Below are positions 50,677-59,078 of a stretch of 64,000 nucleotides of DNA, in pieces. The DNA is from Cognatiyoonia sediminum (GTDB lineage Bacteria > Pseudomonadota > Alphaproteobacteria > Rhodobacterales > Rhodobacteraceae), in the NCBI RefSeq assembly GCF_900129845.1, contig NZ_FQXB01000001.1, positions 744,001-808,000 on the forward strand, read 5' to 3'. The position numbers were made by a program, and so were the translations under genes. The notes under the pieces are model-generated. The model was not told where the DNA came from and ran no database searches. It was given only the letters and a program-made list of their open reading frames with translations. Each line of letters starts with the position of its first letter. Within the stretch, counting starts at the first letter, position 1.

Positions 50677-51777
50677 CTAAATCCAAAACGTCTCATTCAC
50701 GATAGCGGGGAAAATCCCCGCCGGTGTAATCACATCCAAATCTGTCGCTGGGTCCCAATGGGTCATGCGTACCATGCCGATGGCGACATTGGTTTCGAAA
50801 TCCGGCGAATAGGCAGCGGACGTCACCTGCCCGACCTGATTGTCTCCGTCCATCAGAGGCCAGACTCGATCACAAGACGGTAGCTCGCCCTCGATCCGGA
50901 TGGCCCGAATTTCTTTCACCGGTCCCTCTTTTGAAACCCGCAAGAGCGCATCGCGCCCCACGCAGCCAATTGCGGTTTGCGTGGAACAAAACCGGCCTAA
51001 CCCACATTCATGCGGTGTGTTCTCTCGTGTCATGTCGTTGCCGTAAGAAAGCAGCCCACCCTCGATGCGTTCGATCAAGTTCGGGCAGCCAGCGTAGACG
51101 TCGAGGTCTTTGCCCGCCTCCATGAGCGCGTTCCAAAGGGGCATACCGTTCTGTGTCCCTTCGACATAGATCTCAAACCCGCCCTGTTTTGAATAGCCGG
51201 ACCGCGCAACGACAAAGCTATGGCCGTTAAAATCAAACCAACCAAACCGGAAGAATTTGATCGACCGAACGCCGTCGCCGAAGACGCGTTCCATAAGGTC
51301 GTCCGCTAGCGGCCCTTGGACCGCCAAAGGGGACACGTCTGGCTCATCAATGAGGACATCTAGGCGATAGCCATAGGCCAGACCTTTGATCCAAAGCAGC
51401 AAGTCACTGTCAGCGATGGACACCCACCACCGGTCTTCGCTTAGCTTCAATGCAACCGGATCATTCAACATTCCCCCGGTCTCATCCACCATCGGCACGT
51501 AGTAGCATTGACCCGGCATCATCCCACGCAAGTCGCGCGGCGTCAGCATCTGCATCAATCGAGACGCGTCGGGCCCGCGCAATTCGACCTGCCGCTCAAC
51601 AGCCACATCCCAGACCTGCACTGCGGTCTTGAGATGGCGATAATCCTCCACCGGTGAACGAAAAACCGTCGGAAGGAGCATGCGGTTATAAACCGTATAG
51701 GCTTTGACACCTGCAGCTTCGACACCATCTGAGAACGGCGTCCTGCGAAGGCGGCGGGACTGTGAGATCATCGCCAT
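50677..51777 (-). CDS. dmdA: Dimethylsulfoniopropionate demethylase
   Basis: A 366-residue enzyme of the glycine-cleavage T-protein fold. DmdA transfers a methyl group from DMSP to tetrahydrofolate, giving methylmercaptopropionate. It starts MAMISQSRRLRRTPFSDGVE, with AYTVYNRMLLPTVFRSPVED, then DVAVERQVELRGPDASRLMQ, DPVALKLSEDRWWVSIADSD and SGYSKQGGFEIYVEG, as in the DmdA family. I start at ATG 51777, eight bases after AGGAG; an open extension upstream lacks a ribosome site. It sits third in the DUF2182-DUF1326-dmdA-acuI run, with 22 bases to DUF1326. Confidence 0.93.
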   Translation of the reverse strand: MAMISQSRRLRRTPFSDGVEAAGVKAYTVYNRMLLPTVFRSPVEDYRHLKTAVQVWDVAVERQVELRGPDASRLMQMLTPRDLRGMMPGQCYYVPMVDETGGMLNDPVALKLSEDRWWVSIADSDLLLWIKGLAYGYRLDVLIDEPDVSPLAVQGPLADDLMERVFGDGVRSIKFFRFGWFDFNGHSFVVARSGYSKQGGFEIYVEGTQNGMPLWNALMEAGKDLDVYAGCPNLIERIEGGLLSYGNDMTRENTPHECGLGRFCSTQTAIGCVGRDALLRVSKEGPVKEIRAIRIEGELPSCDRVWPLMDGDNQVGQVTSAAYSPDFETNVAIGMVRMTHWDPATDLDVITPAGIFPAIVNETFWI

Positions 51778-51799
51778 TGTCGGTACTCCTGAAACGGGC

Positions 51800-52510
51800 C
51801 TAAGGGTTAGGGCCTTGCCATTCGATCGGGCAGATCTCGGCAGATTTACCGCCAAAGTCCCAAACACGACCATAGTCGCGCACACGAGATTTCAGACCGC
51901 GGGCCGCGATGATATCTGGACCCATCCAGTATTTCGAATTGGTGATCATCACTGGGTGATCAGCGCTTAGGCCCGAAACCGTTTCAATCTCACCTTGGAT
52001 CTTGCGACCGATGTAGATGCCGCGCTTATTGCCGTCGCGCACGATCTCGACTTTTTCGCGCTCGGCGCCGATGATTTCGCTTACTAACATGGTGAACAGG
52101 CCGGTTGTGCCACCGGCCTCACCGCTGAAGATCTTGAGAATGCCGTTGTAGGCCTTTTGGGTCGCGCGTTCATCAACGTAGGCCGCAACTTTCCAGTTAC
52201 CTTCTGCCATGCGCCCCGGGATATCGACCAGTAGGCCAACATTCAGGCCGCCGAGGTCTTCGCCCTCAAAATGCCCCTCATCGATCGCAATTGCCATCCA
52301 GGCGTGGCAATGCCCCTCGGTCGGAGGATGCGCGCCAAGCGACACCACACAAGGACAGAAGACTGTACAAGAGCAATTCAGAAACAGCTCCCCTTTGATC
52401 TTCCACTCTGTAGGGCGTTTTTTTCGACGCAATGGATTGTTTTCCATACGCTGATCTATCCGCTGAGAGATTTTCAGCTTGTCGCCCGGTTTCCGTGTCT
52501 TTTCAGCCAT
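51800..52510 (-). CDS. DUF1326 protein with clustered cysteines
   Basis: A 236-residue soluble protein of the DUF1326 family. Its hallmark is a tight cysteine cluster NCSCTVFCPCVVSLG near residues 46-60, then a downstream GHCHAW. This looks like a metal-binding site. It has no signal peptide. The function of the family is not established; genome neighbours are often the membrane protein DUF2182, as here. I start at ATG 52510, after GAAAGG. The 22-base gap to dmdA and 13-base gap to DUF2182 put it inside the DMSP operon. Confidence 0.85.
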   Translation of the reverse strand: MAEKTRKPGDKLKISQRIDQRMENNPLRRKKRPTEWKIKGELFLNCSCTVFCPCVVSLGAHPPTEGHCHAWMAIAIDEGHFEGEDLGGLNVGLLVDIPGRMAEGNWKVAAYVDERATQKAYNGILKIFSGEAGGTTGLFTMLVSEIIGAEREKVEIVRDGNKRGIYIGRKIQGEIETVSGLSADHPVMITNSKYWMGPDIIAARGLKSRVRDYGRVWDFGGKSAEICPIEWQGPNP

Positions 52511-52523
52511 ATCCCGACCTTTC

Positions 52524-53300
52524 CTAAAGTGACCAAACGGCCAGTCCGATCCCGCCAAGGATCAATCCAACGCCCAAGGGCTTCGTCACACGATGCCCGA
52601 TTTGGGGTAATTTTTCCAAAACCATAAAAAACGTAGCAGCGCCCATCCAAAGTAAGCTCATCACGCCGCCCACAAATCCAAGCGCCATAAAGCCCCAGCA
52701 ACAGCCGACGCAAAAGGCTCCCAGACCAAGACCCATCCGCAGTCCGCCTGAAAAACCTGTCCGCCAACGCGTCAGGAAATATGTCGTCGGACTGTGACAC
52801 ACGCCATGGCAGACTTCTTTTGCTTTCGTGAATTGAAAAAGCCCAACAGCGATCAGCAGGATGACGGATAGCCAAACGTTCGTCGCGATCCCCAGCATGT
52901 CGATCCAACCGCCGAACAGCAAAGCCAACTGCACGCCCGCAATCAATGCAGCAAAGGCAACCCAAACGATGAAATACCCCAGCAAAACGCCAGCCCATCC
53001 AGCCCGCGTCCCATTTGCGCTGACCATCAGGTCTTCATAGGCGCGCAGCGTCGGCACCATGGTCGGCAGCATCATCGCTGCCATCATAATGGCCCACATC
53101 GCGAAAAGAGGCCCGAAGTTCGCCATTGGCATATACATCGGCATCCGAGGGTCCATTTGGCGCATGGCCTCACCCATTGGACCAGGACGACCGATCCAAT
53201 CCAGGTCCATATCGACACTCATCATGTACATAACCCACCACGCGGCGAGGATCGCAGCGAAGAACGTCAGCCAAAGTGATGACCGGATGATATGAGACAC
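52524..53300 (-). CDS. DUF2182 integral membrane protein
   Basis: A 258-residue membrane protein with about six hydrophobic segments. MWAIMMAAMMLPTMVPTLRA and KAKEVCHGVCHSPTTYFLTR are typical DUF2182 signatures. The CHxxCH pair and FCVGCCWGFM point to metal or thiol chemistry in the membrane. I start at GTG 53300 because GGGAGG lies five bases upstream. The longer frame from ATG 53339 has no ribosome site and would begin within the promoter/operator region. It is first in the DUF2182-DUF1326-dmdA-acuI transcript, divergent from the GntR regulator. Its function is unknown; a role in metal handling for its partner DUF1326 is inference. Confidence 0.85.
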   Translation of the reverse strand: MSHIIRSSLWLTFFAAILAAWWVMYMMSVDMDLDWIGRPGPMGEAMRQMDPRMPMYMPMANFGPLFAMWAIMMAAMMLPTMVPTLRAYEDLMVSANGTRAGWAGVLLGYFIVWVAFAALIAGVQLALLFGGWIDMLGIATNVWLSVILLIAVGLFQFTKAKEVCHGVCHSPTTYFLTRWRTGFSGGLRMGLGLGAFCVGCCWGFMALGFVGGVMSLLWMGAATFFMVLEKLPQIGHRVTKPLGVGLILGGIGLAVWSL

Positions 53301-53340
53301 GACACCTCCCAATGGGCGACTCAGCACTTGCCAAATCATA

Positions 53341-53364
53341 TGTCAGACAATTAAATGTCTGACA
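53341..53364. promoter_or_regulatory. Tandem palindromic operator for a GntR/FadR-type regulator
   Basis: TGTCAGACA (53341-53349), six bases, then TGTCTGACA (53356-53364). The two halves are perfect reverse complements, and each half is itself a palindrome of the form TGTC-N-GACA, a pattern typical of FadR-type GntR sites. It lies between the divergent regulator and the DUF2182-dmdA operon. It is 2 bases before the regulator start and about 41 bases upstream of the DUF2182 start, well placed to block both promoters. Confidence 0.75.
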
Positions 53365-53365
53365 A

Positions 53366-54121
53366 ATGAAAATCGATCCAGACAGCAATGCTGATTTGTC
53401 AGCCCAGATCGCCGGAGCAATCCGAGATGCGATCATTTCGGGCGATCTTCGCGTCGATGAAAGACTGCCCTCTGAGTCGGAACTATCCGATCAATTCGGC
53501 GTCTCGCGTCCAACCGTTAGAGAAGCGCTCAAACGTCTCGGTGCGCAATCGCTCATTCGAACGCAACGCGGTGCGACGGGCGGCGCCTTCGTCAACAAGC
53601 TGACCTATCCGGATGCCTATGGCCAACAGATCACTACTTCGACGTTGTTGCTCTCAATGAACGCCGTCAGCTTTCAGACCGCCTGCGAAGCGAGGTATGC
53701 TCTTGAACGGGCTTGCGCACCGCTATCGACCAAACGCAGAACGGCGGACCACCTCGCCACCATGCGTGCAGAGGCGCATAGACAGGCGCAACCCGGACTG
53801 TCAGACGAATCCTTTTGTGCATCAGACGTCGCGTTTCATCGTGCCTTGGTCGACGCGGCTGACAATCCAGTTTTGTCTTATCAACTTGCGGGCGCCGTCG
53901 AAGCCATGCAGCCTCTAATGAACATGATCACCTTCACGGCGAGATCTCGGGAGCGAATTGTAGCCCTTCACACGGCCATCGCAGACGCCATAGAAGCGCA
54001 AGACGCAGAAGCGACGGATCGTCATCTGGAAGAGCTTGCCGCCTATACCAATGAATTGGCGCAGAGTGTTTTTGATGCTCGGGCAAAACAAAGTGCGTCC
54101 AAATCTGGGGTTTCATCGTAA
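53366..54121 (+). CDS. FadR-family GntR transcriptional regulator
   Basis: A 251-residue regulator. The N-terminal winged helix has ISGDLRVDERLPSESELSDQ and FGVSRPTVREALKRLGAQSL, the GntR signature. The C-terminal all-helical FCD domain, about residues 100-235, binds a small ligand: YALERACAPLSTKRRTADHL and ASDVAFHRALVDAADNPVLS supply its likely metal-site Asp and His residues. It is divergent from DUF2182-DUF1326-dmdA-acuI with a double palindrome between. It is the obvious candidate regulator of that operon, most likely a repressor released by a DMSP-pathway metabolite. The ligand is not readable. Confidence 0.88.
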   Translation: MKIDPDSNADLSAQIAGAIRDAIISGDLRVDERLPSESELSDQFGVSRPTVREALKRLGAQSLIRTQRGATGGAFVNKLTYPDAYGQQITTSTLLLSMNAVSFQTACEARYALERACAPLSTKRRTADHLATMRAEAHRQAQPGLSDESFCASDVAFHRALVDAADNPVLSYQLAGAVEAMQPLMNMITFTARSRERIVALHTAIADAIEAQDAEATDRHLEELAAYTNELAQSVFDARAKQSASKSGVSS

Positions 54122-54142
54122 GAGTCCCTAAAAGAGGACATT

Positions 54143-54499
54143 ATGATCGACATTCTGAATATCATCGCAGCAGTGCTCACCATTATCTTTGGTAGCTTTG
54201 GCTTTCTTGCCCCCCGTTTCACTATGGGGGCGCTCTACCTTCAAACTGATGGCAATACGATGGGGCTCAGCGAGATACGCGCGTCGGTTGGCGGCCTCTT
54301 CGTTGTCACAGGCATTGCTTGCCTGCTTCTCGGCACGCCCGAATCCTATTTCATGCTGGGTGTCGCCTACGTAGGCGCAGCAGCGGGGAGGCTCCTGTCT
54401 CTAGTGTTGGACAAACCACCCTTCGCAAAGGCGTTTATCTACTTCGCGATTGAGGCCGTTCTAGCTGTTTGGCTTGTGGCAGCCAACTATCCTGCTTAG
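54143..54499 (+). CDS. DUF4345-type small membrane protein
   Basis: A 118-residue protein with four hydrophobic segments: NIIAAVLTIIFGSFGFLAP, GGLFVVTGIACLLLG, FMLGVAYVGAAAGRLLSLVL and AFIYFAIEAVLAVWLVAAN. This matches the DUF4345 layout; function unknown. The ribosome site AGAGGA is six bases upstream. It follows the GntR gene by 21 bases and could be co-transcribed with it. Its last four bases overlap the convergent bamE gene. Confidence 0.75.
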   Translation: MIDILNIIAAVLTIIFGSFGFLAPRFTMGALYLQTDGNTMGLSEIRASVGGLFVVTGIACLLLGTPESYFMLGVAYVGAAAGRLLSLVLDKPPFAKAFIYFAIEAVLAVWLVAANYPA

Positions 54500-54966
54500 C
54501 TGTCAGACCCGAGGAATTGCCCCGGATCGATCCGACCGATGCTTTGAAGCAGTTGGCGAATAAACGTGGTGTCTTGAACACCGGTATCCGTCACACGGCG
54601 GAATAGAACAACCACTTGGCCTTCCTCTAGGCCATAACGTTCAATATTGGTCACTACGCCGGATTCATTGAAACGAATGGCCAAGACCTGCCGCTCGATC
54701 TCTTCGGGGGCAAAGAAGCCGAGTGTTCTGAACGTGCTTTGAACATAGTAGTAGTCACCGCCGCGCTGAACACCGTCTGCGGAAGGTGGCCCTACCAGTG
54801 CACGAACGCTTTCGCGGGTATCCTGACCAACGACGATGCGCGTCAGATCTTCATCGGGCGGGATATACCCGTGGTTTCGGATAAGGGGTGTACAGCCAAT
54901 GGCCAAGGCAAGTGTCGCAACAAGCATCGTTCGTTGAAGCATCCGCATCGACCGCAGCTTATTCAT
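54496..54966 (-). CDS. bamE: Outer membrane protein assembly factor BamE
   Basis: A 156-residue outer-membrane lipoprotein. The lipobox LALAIGC ends the signal peptide and the mature domain reads YIPPDEDLTRIVVGQDTRES, then VRALVGPPSADGVQRGGDYYY, typical of the SmpA/OmlA/BamE fold. It stabilises the BAM complex that inserts beta-barrel proteins. I start at ATG 54966; the GTG one codon before is possible. The gene converges on DUF4345 and is divergent from the DUF177 gene, as commonly seen in alphaproteobacteria. Confidence 0.88.
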   Translation of the reverse strand: MNKLRSMRMLQRTMLVATLALAIGCTPLIRNHGYIPPDEDLTRIVVGQDTRESVRALVGPPSADGVQRGGDYYYVQSTFRTLGFFAPEEIERQVLAIRFNESGVVTNIERYGLEEGQVVVLFRRVTDTGVQDTTFIRQLLQSIGRIDPGQFLGSDS

Positions 54967-55042
54967 CACCTACCTGCCCTCTTGCTTTGGCGTCGCGCGC
55001 CTTTTAACGAGGTCTACATCAAGCCACCCCCTTTGTTCAAGA

Positions 55043-55603
55043 ATGGAACGTCTGGTGCCTGAACGACTAAGCCACCTCCTGCGCGTCGCGGATTTGCCGA
55101 CAAAAAAGCCGACCGCGTTTCTTTTGGAGTTTGACGCCAAGCAACGCGCAGGCATTGCTGACGAACTCGGGATCAGTGGGATAAAGAAACTGCGGTTCTC
55201 AGGTCAGGTACAAGCCGTTGGTGGACGCGATTGGGAATTGTCAGGGGAACTTGGCGCAACCGTTGTTCAGCCCTGTGTTGTTACGCTTGATCCAGTGACA
55301 ACAAGATTGGACGAAAATGTTCGCCGTCTCTACGTCGCAGAGTTGCCGGAGTTGGAGGGTACCGAAATTGAGATGCCAGAAGACGACTCAGTCGACGAAC
55401 TGCCTTCTGAAATTGAAGTTATGGACGTCCTGATCGAAGCCTTGTCTCTAGCTTTGCCGCAATTCCCACGGAAAGAGGATGCGGAACTCGGCGAAGCGAT
55501 ATTTGCAGAACCGGGCGTTTCGGCCATAACAGACGACGAAGCAAAGCCATTTGCGGGCCTCGGTGCGTTGAAAGATGCCCTTGAAAAGAAGACCGACACG
55601 TAA
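55043..55603 (+). CDS. DUF177 (YceD) protein
   Basis: A 186-residue protein of the YceD/DUF177 family. Features are RVADLPTKKPTAFLLEFD, then QPCVVTLDPVTTRLDENVRR with the single conserved Cys, and an acidic middle (ELEGTEIEMPEDDSVDEL). YceD sits upstream of rpmF in most bacteria and has been linked to rRNA or ribosome assembly in Escherichia coli and plants. It is about 160 bases before rpmF and opens the block that continues to plsX, fabH, ihfA and merR. Confidence 0.85.
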   Translation: MERLVPERLSHLLRVADLPTKKPTAFLLEFDAKQRAGIADELGISGIKKLRFSGQVQAVGGRDWELSGELGATVVQPCVVTLDPVTTRLDENVRRLYVAELPELEGTEIEMPEDDSVDELPSEIEVMDVLIEALSLALPQFPRKEDAELGEAIFAEPGVSAITDDEAKPFAGLGALKDALEKKTDT

Positions 55604-55765
55604 CCTTTACGAGGCGGTCACAAAGGCCTTGCCATAAAAAAGAATCGCAGTATGTTCGCGGCCTCTTTGAGATACCCCTCGACAGGGCCCGCGCAATGCC
55701 TTAGGTGCCCGTCAGAACGAATGAAAACTGGGCGAAACGCCCCCCAATTAGACGAAGGTTGAGAC

Positions 55766-55972
55766 ATGGCTGTCCAGCAGAATAAAGTCTCCAAGTCGCG
55801 CCGCAACAACCGCCGCGCACATGATGCGCTTGTTGCCGCGAACCCGCAGGAATGCGAAAACTGCGGCGAGCTGAAGCGCCCACACCACGTTTGCCCATCT
55901 TGCGGCCACTACGCATCCCGCGAAATTGTTGCGATGACAGACGACATCGACCTTGACGAAGACGCGGCATAA
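55766..55972 (+). CDS. rpmF: Ribosomal protein bL32
   Basis: A 68-residue protein. [20 protein letters not shown] is the standard bL32 start. The zinc ribbon cysteines are [20 protein letters not shown] (CxxC...CxxC form). It is a component of the large ribosomal subunit. It sits 20 bases before plsX, the conserved order that ties ribosome and fatty-acid synthesis genes together. Confidence 0.95.
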   Translation: MAVQQNKVSKSRRNNRRAHDALVAANPQECENCGELKRPHHVCPSCGHYASREIVAMTDDIDLDEDAA

Positions 55973-55992
55973 GCTGCGAAGGGCAAGGTAGA

Positions 55993-57111
55993 ATGACGCC
56001 CAGCCAAACGGACACGGCTCCAACGGCACCGGACGCATCACACGTGATTTCAGTCGACGCAATGGGCGGAGACAAAGGGCCTGCAACGGTGGTTGCAGGC
56101 CTTTCGATGTTTCTACGAAATTTCCCTCAGGCTCGCGCGATTCTTCATGGACCCGAAGATGAGTTGCGAAAGCTGTTAGAGCGTCGAGGCATCAGCGATC
56201 GGGTGAAAATCCAACACGCTGAAGACGTCGTGCAGATGACTGACAAGCCAAGCAATGTTCTGCGTCACGGCAAGAAGACGTCGATGTGGTCGGCCGTCGA
56301 AGCGGTTCGCAATGAGGAAGCTGGTGTCTGTGTTTCTTGTGGCAATACCGGCGGCTTGATGGCGATCTCAATGATGCGCTTGCGCAAGGCGGAAGGTGTC
56401 AACCGCCCTGCTATCGCGTGTTTGTGGCCATCTCGAAACAAGCAAGGCTTCAATGTTATGCTCGACGCTGGCGCTGATATCCGTGCGGACCAAGACGATT
56501 TGCTGACATATGCGTTGATGGGCGCGTCCTATGCGCGTAATGCCTTTGATTTGGAACGTCCGCGGATCGGCCTTCTGAACGTGGGTGTCGAAGAACACAA
56601 AGGTCGTGCAGAGCTTAAGGTTGCCCATGATTTGATTGGGCGCTCGGCAGATCGTGGCGAGTTCGATTATGTCGGTTTCGTCGAAGGCGGCGACATGCCG
56701 TCTGACAAGATCGACGTAATCGTCACGGATGGGTTTACCGGCAATGTCGCTCTCAAAACTGGTGAAGGCACGGCGACGTTGATTTCTGAATTCTTGCGCT
56801 CTGCCTTAATGCGCAACCCTGTATCGATGTTTGGTGCGGTGCTAGCTCGTGGATCACTCGACCGTCTTCGCAAAAGAATTGATCCGCGCAGCGTAAATGG
56901 CGGTGTTTTCCTCGGCCTGAACAAAACTGTCGTTAAGAGTCACGGTGGTGCCGACGCAACTGGTATTTCCGCTGCTCTTCAGTTGGCGTATCGGCTGGCC
57001 CAATCTGGTTTCTCTAACAAATTGGCGGCACGGGTTGCTTCCGCTGCGTCACTCGCACAAGATGCGATCCAAGAAGGTGAAGCCGCAAAGGCCGCCGAAG
57101 CAGGAAAATAG
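55993..57111 (+). CDS. plsX: Phosphate acyltransferase PlsX
   Basis: A 372-residue peripheral membrane enzyme that makes acyl-phosphate from acyl-ACP, the first step toward phosphatidic acid in the PlsX/PlsY pathway. Typical features are VISVDAMGGDKGPATVVAGL at the N terminus, SCGNTGGLMAISMMRL, and VIVTDGFTGNVALKTGEGTA. Full length is close to the family average. It is six bases before fabH. Confidence 0.94.
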   Translation: MTPSQTDTAPTAPDASHVISVDAMGGDKGPATVVAGLSMFLRNFPQARAILHGPEDELRKLLERRGISDRVKIQHAEDVVQMTDKPSNVLRHGKKTSMWSAVEAVRNEEAGVCVSCGNTGGLMAISMMRLRKAEGVNRPAIACLWPSRNKQGFNVMLDAGADIRADQDDLLTYALMGASYARNAFDLERPRIGLLNVGVEEHKGRAELKVAHDLIGRSADRGEFDYVGFVEGGDMPSDKIDVIVTDGFTGNVALKTGEGTATLISEFLRSALMRNPVSMFGAVLARGSLDRLRKRIDPRSVNGGVFLGLNKTVVKSHGGADATGISAALQLAYRLAQSGFSNKLAARVASAASLAQDAIQEGEAAKAAEAGK

Positions 57112-57116
57112 ACTGA

Positions 57117-58088
57117 ATGACACTTCGTGCAGTGGTAAAAGGGGTTGGACACTACCTTCCCGAACGGGTAGTGTCAAATTCGGAATTCGAAAAGACACTC
57201 GATACCACAGACGAATGGATCAAATCGCGCTCAGGCATTGAGCGCCGTCACTTCGCAGCCCCTGGCGAAACCACCTCAAACTTGGGAGCAGCCGCCGCGC
57301 GCAATGCCCTTAAGCATGCAGGTTTGGACGCGAATGACATAGACGCTATTGTCGTCGCGACCTCAACAGCGGACCTGACGTTCCCATCCTGTGCCACGAT
57401 GATCCAAAATGAATTGGGCAACACAAAGGGCTTTGCATTCGACGTCCAAGCCGTTTGTGCGGGTTTTGCCTATGCGCTCGCCAACGCCAATGCCTTGATC
57501 GTATCTGGTCAGGCGGAACGTGCACTTGTGATTGGTGCGGAAACGTTCAGCCGCATTATGGATTGGACAGACCGTTCGACATGCGTGTTGTTCGGCGACG
57601 GTGCCGGAGCATTGGTACTAGAAGCGCACGACGGCAACGGAACTTCTGACGATCGAGGGATTCTCTCCACCGACCTCAACTCAGATGGACGCTATAAGGA
57701 CATCCTTTATGTCGATGGCGGTGTGTCCACCCAGACTACTGGCGTCCTTAAAATGCAAGGCAAGGAAGTCTTCCGCCATGCTGTGGAAAAACTCGCCCAA
57801 ACGGCCCACACAGCTTTGGACAAAGTTGGGCTGACGGCAGATGATGTGAACTGGGTCGTCCCGCATCAAGCGAATATCCGTATCATCCAATCTACGGCCA
57901 AAAAACTCGGTGTGGGCATGGATCGCGTCGTTGTCACCGTTCAAGATCATGGCAATACGTCAGCGGCTTCGATCCCACTCGCTTTGTCTGTCGGTGTCGA
58001 AACCGGTCAGATCAAAGAAGGCGACGTCATCGTCACAGAAGCGATTGGCGGCGGGCTTGCATGGGGCTCCGCCGTTATTCGCTGGTAG
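57117..58088 (+). CDS. fabH: 3-oxoacyl-ACP synthase III (FabH)
   Basis: A 323-residue thiolase-fold enzyme that condenses acetyl-CoA with malonyl-ACP to start fatty-acid synthesis. The catalytic Cys is in DVQAVCAGFAYALANA, His in WVVPHQANIRI, and Asn in DHGNTSAASIPLAL, so the Cys-His-Asn triad is complete. It follows plsX by five bases. The order plsX-fabH is conserved. Confidence 0.94.
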   Translation: MTLRAVVKGVGHYLPERVVSNSEFEKTLDTTDEWIKSRSGIERRHFAAPGETTSNLGAAAARNALKHAGLDANDIDAIVVATSTADLTFPSCATMIQNELGNTKGFAFDVQAVCAGFAYALANANALIVSGQAERALVIGAETFSRIMDWTDRSTCVLFGDGAGALVLEAHDGNGTSDDRGILSTDLNSDGRYKDILYVDGGVSTQTTGVLKMQGKEVFRHAVEKLAQTAHTALDKVGLTADDVNWVVPHQANIRIIQSTAKKLGVGMDRVVVTVQDHGNTSAASIPLALSVGVETGQIKEGDVIVTEAIGGGLAWGSAVIRW

Positions 58089-58180
58089 AGCGAAACACTT
58101 CATACACGCGGCTAAGCTGTGGTTTTTATTGACTCTCATTTTCCCTTCGCCCTATGGTTCATGAAAATTTGGGGGGAAAA

Positions 58181-58483
58181 ATGTCCGATAAGACTTTGAC
58201 ACGTATGGATTTAGCAGACGCCGTTCACTCTCAGGTCGGATTGTCCCGTAACGAAAGCGCTGATTTGGTAGAGAGTGTTTTGGACCATGTTTCAGACGCG
58301 CTCGTGCGCGGCGAGTCGGTCAAAATCTCCTCCTTTGGCACCTTTTCTATCCGCGATAAGGCGGCCCGTGTTGGTCGCAACCCCAAAACAGGTGAAGAAG
58401 TGCCGATCCACCCGCGGCGCGTTCTGACCTTCCGCCCTTCGCACTTGATGAAAGATAAAGTGGCTGCGGGCAACAAAAGCTAA
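58181..58483 (+). CDS. ihfA: Integration host factor subunit alpha
   Basis: A 100-residue DNA-bending protein of the HU/IHF family: [20 protein letters not shown], then [20 protein letters not shown] and the beta-arm [20 protein letters not shown]. It pairs with IhfB to bend DNA in recombination and transcription. I start at ATG 58181, five bases after GGGGGG. It lies 92 bases after fabH and 12 before merR. Confidence 0.93.
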   Translation: MSDKTLTRMDLADAVHSQVGLSRNESADLVESVLDHVSDALVRGESVKISSFGTFSIRDKAARVGRNPKTGEEVPIHPRRVLTFRPSHLMKDKVAAGNKS

Positions 58484-58495
58484 GGGAGATCTGCT

Positions 58496-59077
58496 TTGGC
58501 AAAGGCCCCAGACGCGTTCCGAACAATTTCCGAAGTCGCAGAGGCGCTTCACACCCCTGCCCATGTGTTGCGGTTTTGGGAAAGTAAGTTCAGCCAGATT
58601 AAGCCCGTAAAACGCGCAGGTGGCAGGCGCTATTATCGACCTGATGACATCGCACTGTTGGCCGGGATCAAACACCTCCTGCATGAACAAGGCCTTACGA
58701 TCAAAGGCGCACAGAAGCTGCTTCGCGAAAACGGCGTAAAACACGTAGCTTCGTTGGTTGGCCCTCCAATCCCAACCGAAGAAGCCGATACGGGCGCCAC
58801 ACCGATTGTTGAGTCCCCAGCACCGGCGCCGGAACCTGAGGTCGCGGAAGCAATAGAAAGTGCAGTTACTCCGCTGAAGGTGGTGTCCGACCCTGCACCC
58901 GAACCATCAATCGATCTTGACGCACTTACCCCTGCAGAGATGCCCTCAGATATGCCGCCACGTTGGTTTGATGCGTCTGGAAAGCTGGATGCAACTGTGG
59001 TCAAAGGCAACGCAGACGCCATCCTGCCCTTGCTGGAACGTCTAGAGGCGGTTCGTGCCCGAATGAGCGCTTCCTAA
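58496..59077 (+). CDS. MerR-family transcriptional regulator
   Basis: A 193-residue MerR-type protein. The N-terminal winged helix has [20 protein letters not shown], then [20 protein letters not shown]. The rest is a low-complexity acidic/Ala/Pro region with no effector-binding domain, then a helical tail. This short MerR downstream of ihfA is the usual arrangement in alphaproteobacteria, and its ligand is unknown. Start at TTG 58496, nine bases after AGGGAG. It ends two bases from the convergent radical SAM gene. Confidence 0.9.
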   Translation: MAKAPDAFRTISEVAEALHTPAHVLRFWESKFSQIKPVKRAGGRRYYRPDDIALLAGIKHLLHEQGLTIKGAQKLLRENGVKHVASLVGPPIPTEEADTGATPIVESPAPAPEPEVAEAIESAVTPLKVVSDPAPEPSIDLDALTPAEMPSDMPPRWFDASGKLDATVVKGNADAILPLLERLEAVRARMSAS

Positions 59078-59078
59078 A

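Noticed and set aside
53301-53339. ATG start of DUF2182 at 53339
   Set aside because: It abuts the operator and has no ribosome site. The GTG at 53300 has GGGAGG in the right place.
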